The translations under genes and the position numbers were made by a program. The notes beneath the pieces were generated by a model that did not search any database, had not been told where the DNA came from, and saw only the letters and a list, made by a program, of their open reading frames with translations. Shown one piece after another: positions 5,807-8,736 of a stretch of 8,736 bases of DNA. Location: contig JAEYXC010000054.1 of assembly GCA_023428655.1 (NCBI GenBank), positions 1-8,736 on the forward strand, in the 5' to 3' direction. This DNA is from Bacillota bacterium. GTDB taxonomy: Bacteria > Bacillota > Clostridia > Lachnospirales > Lachnospiraceae. Numbering within the stretch: the first letter of the stretch is position 1; the number at the start of each line of letters is the position of its first letter.

Positions 5807-6654
5807 GCGATAAGAAATTTGAAACTCGTGAGACAGCCTGGTGTCCCGGCTGCGGTAATTTCAACATTTTAGATAGTCTGAAAACTGCGCTGGAGGAGCT
5901 GGGTAAGGATCCGTATGAGGTATTAATGGTAGCGGGAATTGGTCAGGCGGCAAAGCTGCCTCAATATATCAGCGCCAATCAATTTTGCGGATTGCACGGC
6001 AGAGCGCTACCGGCAGCAGTTGCTGCCAAAATTGCAAATGATAAGCTAACCGTAATCGTGAATTCCGGCGACGGTGATACTTACGGAGAAGGTGGTAATC
6101 ATTTCCTGCATAATATTCGTCGAAATGTAAATATAACACACTTCGTTCATGATAATCAGATCTACGGTCTAACCAAGGGTCAGGCATCCCCTACTTCTGT
6201 AAAGGGAATTGTCACTGATGTTCAAGTGAACGGAAATACTACAACACCACTCAACCCGATTATGTTAGCAATCGCATCGGGGGCTGGATTTGTTGGCAGA
6301 GCCTTCAGTGGTCGCAAGGAGCATCTGACCGCCATCATGAAGCAGGCAATTGAGTATGATGGTTATGCTATGGTTGATATCCTACAACCCTGTGTAAGCT
6401 TTAATAAGATCAATACCTTCGCTTTCTATAACCAAAGAGCCTATGAGCTGGATGATTCCTATGATCCGACCAATCGGATGGCAGCAATGGAGAAAGCAAT
6501 GGAATTTGATGAGAGAATCCCTATCGGAGTAATATACCGTGAGGATCGACCGACCTTCCATCAGAACAATCCGGTACTGCAGTCAGGAGAACCCCTATTG
6601 GATCGAGCATATGATCCGGAGATCGTAAAGAGATTAATCCATGAATTTGCATAG
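5803..6654 (+). CDS. korB: 2-oxoacid:ferredoxin oxidoreductase, beta subunit (KorB-type)
   Basis: The thiamine-diphosphate and [4Fe-4S] subunit of the KorAB enzyme, 283 residues. Seen: WCPGCGN (Cys14, Cys17), HGRALP (65-70), the thiamine-diphosphate/Mg motif GDGDTYGEGGNHFLHNIRRN (89-108) closed by HDNQIYGLTKGQASPT (116-131), and QPCVSFN with Cys197, which fits the fourth cluster ligand. The usual third ligand in the GIGC motif of classical enzymes is Gln48 here (GIGQAAKLP); Cys62 just before GLHGR is the nearest candidate replacement. The ATG start (5803) overlaps the korA stop as ATGA, with GAGGGGG upstream, which indicates translational coupling and a fixed subunit ratio. No ferredoxin gene is adjacent. 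A terminator follows 70-130 bases downstream. Confidence 0.93.
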   Translation: MSDKKFETRETAWCPGCGNFNILDSLKTALEELGKDPYEVLMVAGIGQAAKLPQYISANQFCGLHGRALPAAVAAKIANDKLTVIVNSGDGDTYGEGGNHFLHNIRRNVNITHFVHDNQIYGLTKGQASPTSVKGIVTDVQVNGNTTTPLNPIMLAIASGAGFVGRAFSGRKEHLTAIMKQAIEYDGYAMVDILQPCVSFNKINTFAFYNQRAYELDDSYDPTNRMAAMEKAMEFDERIPIGVIYREDRPTFHQNNPVLQSGEPLLDRAYDPEIVKRLIHEFA

Positions 6655-6725
6655 GTTGCTAATATAGAAGTATAAGTACTTGAATGTCCACTTGGACATA
6701 TCAATCGCATAGAGTCATAGAAATG

Positions 6726-6782
6726 AGTTAGGACAATAACCTTCCCGATTACTAAGAATGGGTGGTATTGTCCTAACTTTTT
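6726..6782 (+). terminator. Intrinsic terminator after korAB, between convergent genes
   Basis: A 13-bp perfect stem, AGTTAGGACAATA (6726-6738) with TATTGTCCTAACT (6766-6778), inside which ACC/GGT and CCC/GGG pairs can extend it, followed by a T-run (6778-6782). The minus-strand side ends in CATTTCTATG, a poor T-run, so it is mainly for korAB but may also slow read-through from the convergent beta-galactosidase gene. The rest of 6655-6810 shows only a small hairpin, TGTCC-ACTT-GGACA (6685-6698). Confidence 0.8.
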
Positions 6783-6810
6783 ATGTGGTGCTGCTATTCA
6801 GGAACAATGT

Positions 6811-8736
6811 CTATTGAAGGTGAAAATGAAAGTGGAAGGAAAACCGTTCCTCCTCTAATCGGTATTGCGGCAAAAGCTCTGGGCCACAGCTATTGGAGCC
6901 GATTCCGCTCTGCTTATAATCCACGCAAACCACCGTATAAGGAGCCTTCTCAAGTTCATAGTTATGTGCCTTCTTCGTCAACTCCTCCTGTGTATATTCA
7001 CTCACATTGAAGGCAAAATCATCCTTCGAGGTAACAGCAAATTTCATGGAAGCAGCCGAGTTGTTCACGCAAAGATATTTACAACCACAGTGGGAGGAGT
7101 TCTCCTGGGGGAAGATATAATCCTCAAACATTTCGGAGACTTTCTCATCAAAGAGGCTGATATAGGATGCTCTGTGTTTATCAAGGTAGCTTTCGTAGGG
7201 GCCATAACCAAAGTATTGAACCTGATCATAGGACTTTGGAAGGAAGAAACGAAGACCAAAACGAGGAAGATAGGGCATCTTTGTATTACGAAGGCCATCG
7301 GCCTTCAGACTAAGGTCACCGCTTTGAGAGATCGTCCACTTAATGGTTAAATCCACCATATGCTCTCGTTGAATAGCATGGATGGCTAGCTGAGCACAGA
7401 TAACCACATTGCCCGTGGCATCCGTCGTAGCCGTTACCTGATAGACACGAACCATGGTTCTGTCATAGCCTGCCCGCTCCCAATCAGTTCGAATATTGCG
7501 GTCATTGTCAGTGGGAGCTCTCCAGAGATTAAATTCCATGGGCGCTTCCAGTAGGCTCTGTCCCCTTTTGTGGATACTCTCAAAGAGGCCCTTCAGCTTA
7601 TTAAAGGTATAGGTAAAGTCCTTTCCGGATATGACGAGAGTATGCTCCTCCTCCTCTATATGAAGAGGTACATTAGTAGAGCTATTATTCTCCTGAGAAG
7701 AGGAGCTGTTATCTTCACCGGAATGCTGCTTTTTGGAGTTAGGTATGAAGCAGTCCTCTTTAACCAGTAATTGATCAAATCCTAATTCATGTCCTACTTT
7801 GGTGAAGGGGAGATTCACACTCTGTATATAGTTGATCTTTAGATAAGTTACCCCCTGCTCAGGAACGGTATAAGGAAGGGTAACCTCCGTAGATGAGTGG
7901 GGCGGGATGTCAAGCTCTGAGAGGAGGCCTTCATCGACTATAATACCATTGCACTCCAACTGATAGGTCAAGGAGAGGAGGTCCTTTGTGTTGGTGAAAT
8001 CCAGTTTATTCTCCAAGCGAAGATGTCCTCTTTTAGCATCCAGCATTGTGGCTCGAATGGGTCGCAGGACGTTCTTATATTCGATCAGACCGGTACTTAT
8101 GGAACGGTCCGGATAAACAAGCCCATCCACACAGAAATTACCGTCATGGGGATATTCGCCATGATCACCGCCATAAGCATATTTTTTTCTGCCATCAGAG
8201 GCTTCGCCGTGGTAGATCGCATGATCACACCATTCCCAGATGAAGCCGCCGACCATACGATCATAGCCGTATATTCTCTCCATATAATCCTCCAGATCAC
8301 CGGGACCATTCCCCATGGCATGGCAATACTCACAAAGAACATAGGGTTTTGTATTCTCGGGATTTAGAAAATATTGATCGATGGCAGTGACGGAATCATA
8401 CATCCGGCTATAAACATCCAGCATGGAGAGATCCGCTATATAGCCACCGGTAATATGTACACTTCCCTCATAATGAAGTAGTCTGGTATTATCATACTGC
8501 TTAACCCAACGACCCGCTTTCTCAAGGCTGGCACCCCAACCGCTTTCATTTCCCAAGGACCAGATCAGAATCGATGGGTGGTTTTTATCCCTATGGACGT
8601 TACGCTGCTCCCGATCGAGAATAATGTCATCGGAGATGGGGTTCTGTGCGATATCACCATAGGTTCCTTCGTAAGAGCCGGAATAAAAACTAACGGCTCC
8701 ATGGGTCTCCAGATCTGCTTCCGCAATAAGATAAAA
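6811..8736 (-). CDS. lacZ: Glycoside hydrolase family 2 beta-galactosidase, LacZ type (N-terminal part missing)
   Basis: The frame is open to the right edge, so the visible 641 residues are the C-terminal part; full LacZ proteins have about 1,020-1,030. Seen (numbering from the edge): EADLETHG (6-13), RDKNHPSILIWSLGNESG (49-66) with acid/base Glu64, and YVLCEYCHAMGNG with nucleophile Glu136, then GGFIWEWCDHA and YGGDHGEYPHDGNFCVDGL. Around 360-640 is the small-chain domain with NLWRAPTDND, YFGYGPYESYLDKH and PQENSSHCGCKYL. Catalytic residues are intact. It hydrolyses terminal beta-galactosides; with no signal peptide seen (N-terminus absent) its location is unknown, though this type is normally cytoplasmic. 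A Ser/Asn-rich stretch (about residues 332-356) separates the middle and small-chain domains. The TAG stop is at 6811-6813, convergent with korB. Confidence 0.92.
   Translation of the reverse strand, partial: FYLIAEADLETHGAVSFYSGSYEGTYGDIAQNPISDDIILDREQRNVHRDKNHPSILIWSLGNESGWGASLEKAGRWVKQYDNTRLLHYEGSVHITGGYIADLSMLDVYSRMYDSVTAIDQYFLNPENTKPYVLCEYCHAMGNGPGDLEDYMERIYGYDRMVGGFIWEWCDHAIYHGEASDGRKKYAYGGDHGEYPHDGNFCVDGLVYPDRSISTGLIEYKNVLRPIRATMLDAKRGHLRLENKLDFTNTKDLLSLTYQLECNGIIVDEGLLSELDIPPHSSTEVTLPYTVPEQGVTYLKINYIQSVNLPFTKVGHELGFDQLLVKEDCFIPNSKKQHSGEDNSSSSQENNSSTNVPLHIEEEEHTLVISGKDFTYTFNKLKGLFESIHKRGQSLLEAPMEFNLWRAPTDNDRNIRTDWERAGYDRTMVRVYQVTATTDATGNVVICAQLAIHAIQREHMVDLTIKWTISQSGDLSLKADGLRNTKMPYLPRFGLRFFLPKSYDQVQYFGYGPYESYLDKHRASYISLFDEKVSEMFEDYIFPQENSSHCGCKYLCVNNSAASMKFAVTSKDDFAFNVSEYTQEELTKKAHNYELEKAPYTVVCVDYKQSGIGSNSCGPELLPQYRLEEERFSFHFHFHLQ

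Noticed and set aside
6685..6698. Small hairpin TGTCC-ACTT-GGACA after korB
   Set aside because: A 5-bp stem with no T-run is too weak for a terminator; the 6726-6782 hairpin fits that role.
6783..7350. Plus-strand reading frames at 6783-7010 and 6865-7350
   Set aside because: They run antisense to the well-supported GH2 gene, have no recognisable domain and no ribosome binding site; treated as shadows.
8023..8367. Plus-strand 114-residue frame with hydrophobic segments that looks like a small membrane protein
   Set aside because: It is antisense to the most conserved catalytic part of the GH2 gene; the hydrophobicity comes from the complementary codons.

Overview
The window looks like chromosomal DNA of a low-GC anaerobic Firmicute, most likely a plant-polysaccharide-degrading clostridium of the Lachnospiraceae type. 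This is inferred from the AT-rich intergenic DNA, strong AGGAGG-type ribosome binding sites, intrinsic terminators, a ferredoxin-dependent 2-oxoacid oxidoreductase, an HD-GYP protein, a CarD-family regulator, and cytoplasmic-type GH43 and GH2 glycosidases. No rRNA, tRNA, CRISPR array, transposase or phage gene is visible.

Layout from left to right: (1) the 3' end of an HD-GYP cyclic-di-GMP phosphodiesterase-type gene (+, cut by the left edge); 25 bases later a GH43 beta-xylosidase/arabinosidase-type gene (+). (2) A 265-base gap with weak promoter signals, then a CarD/CdnL-family regulator (+) closed by a strong terminator. (3) A small AhpD/carboxymuconolactone decarboxylase-fold protein (+) with two extended -10 boxes in front and a perfect 12-bp terminator hairpin behind. 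(4) A SIMPL/DUF541 protein on the minus strand. (5) A divergent control region, then the two-gene korA-korB operon (+) for a two-subunit 2-oxoacid:ferredoxin oxidoreductase, closed by a terminator. (6) The C-terminal 641 residues of a large GH2 beta-galactosidase on the minus strand, cut by the right edge.

The most interesting part is the SIMPL/korAB divergent region (about 3957-4132). It holds a 40-bp near-perfect palindrome (19 of 20 pairs). The palindrome carries a complete -35/-10 promoter on each strand, so the two promoters lie on the same DNA and RNA polymerase should be able to use only one at a time. Immediately downstream on the korA side, over the expected transcription start, is a 19-bp perfect palindrome that matches the Fur-box consensus TGATAATNATTATCA at every defined position. 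The sequence therefore predicts an iron-responsive switch: Fur-Fe would block korAB and leave the SIMPL promoter free. KorB also departs from the classical arrangement of [4Fe-4S] cysteines, which makes iron control of this enzyme a point worth testing.

The remaining genes form ordinary small transcription units. The two glycosidases suggest intracellular handling of plant-derived oligosaccharides, but no transporter or sugar regulator lies inside the window to fix the substrates.
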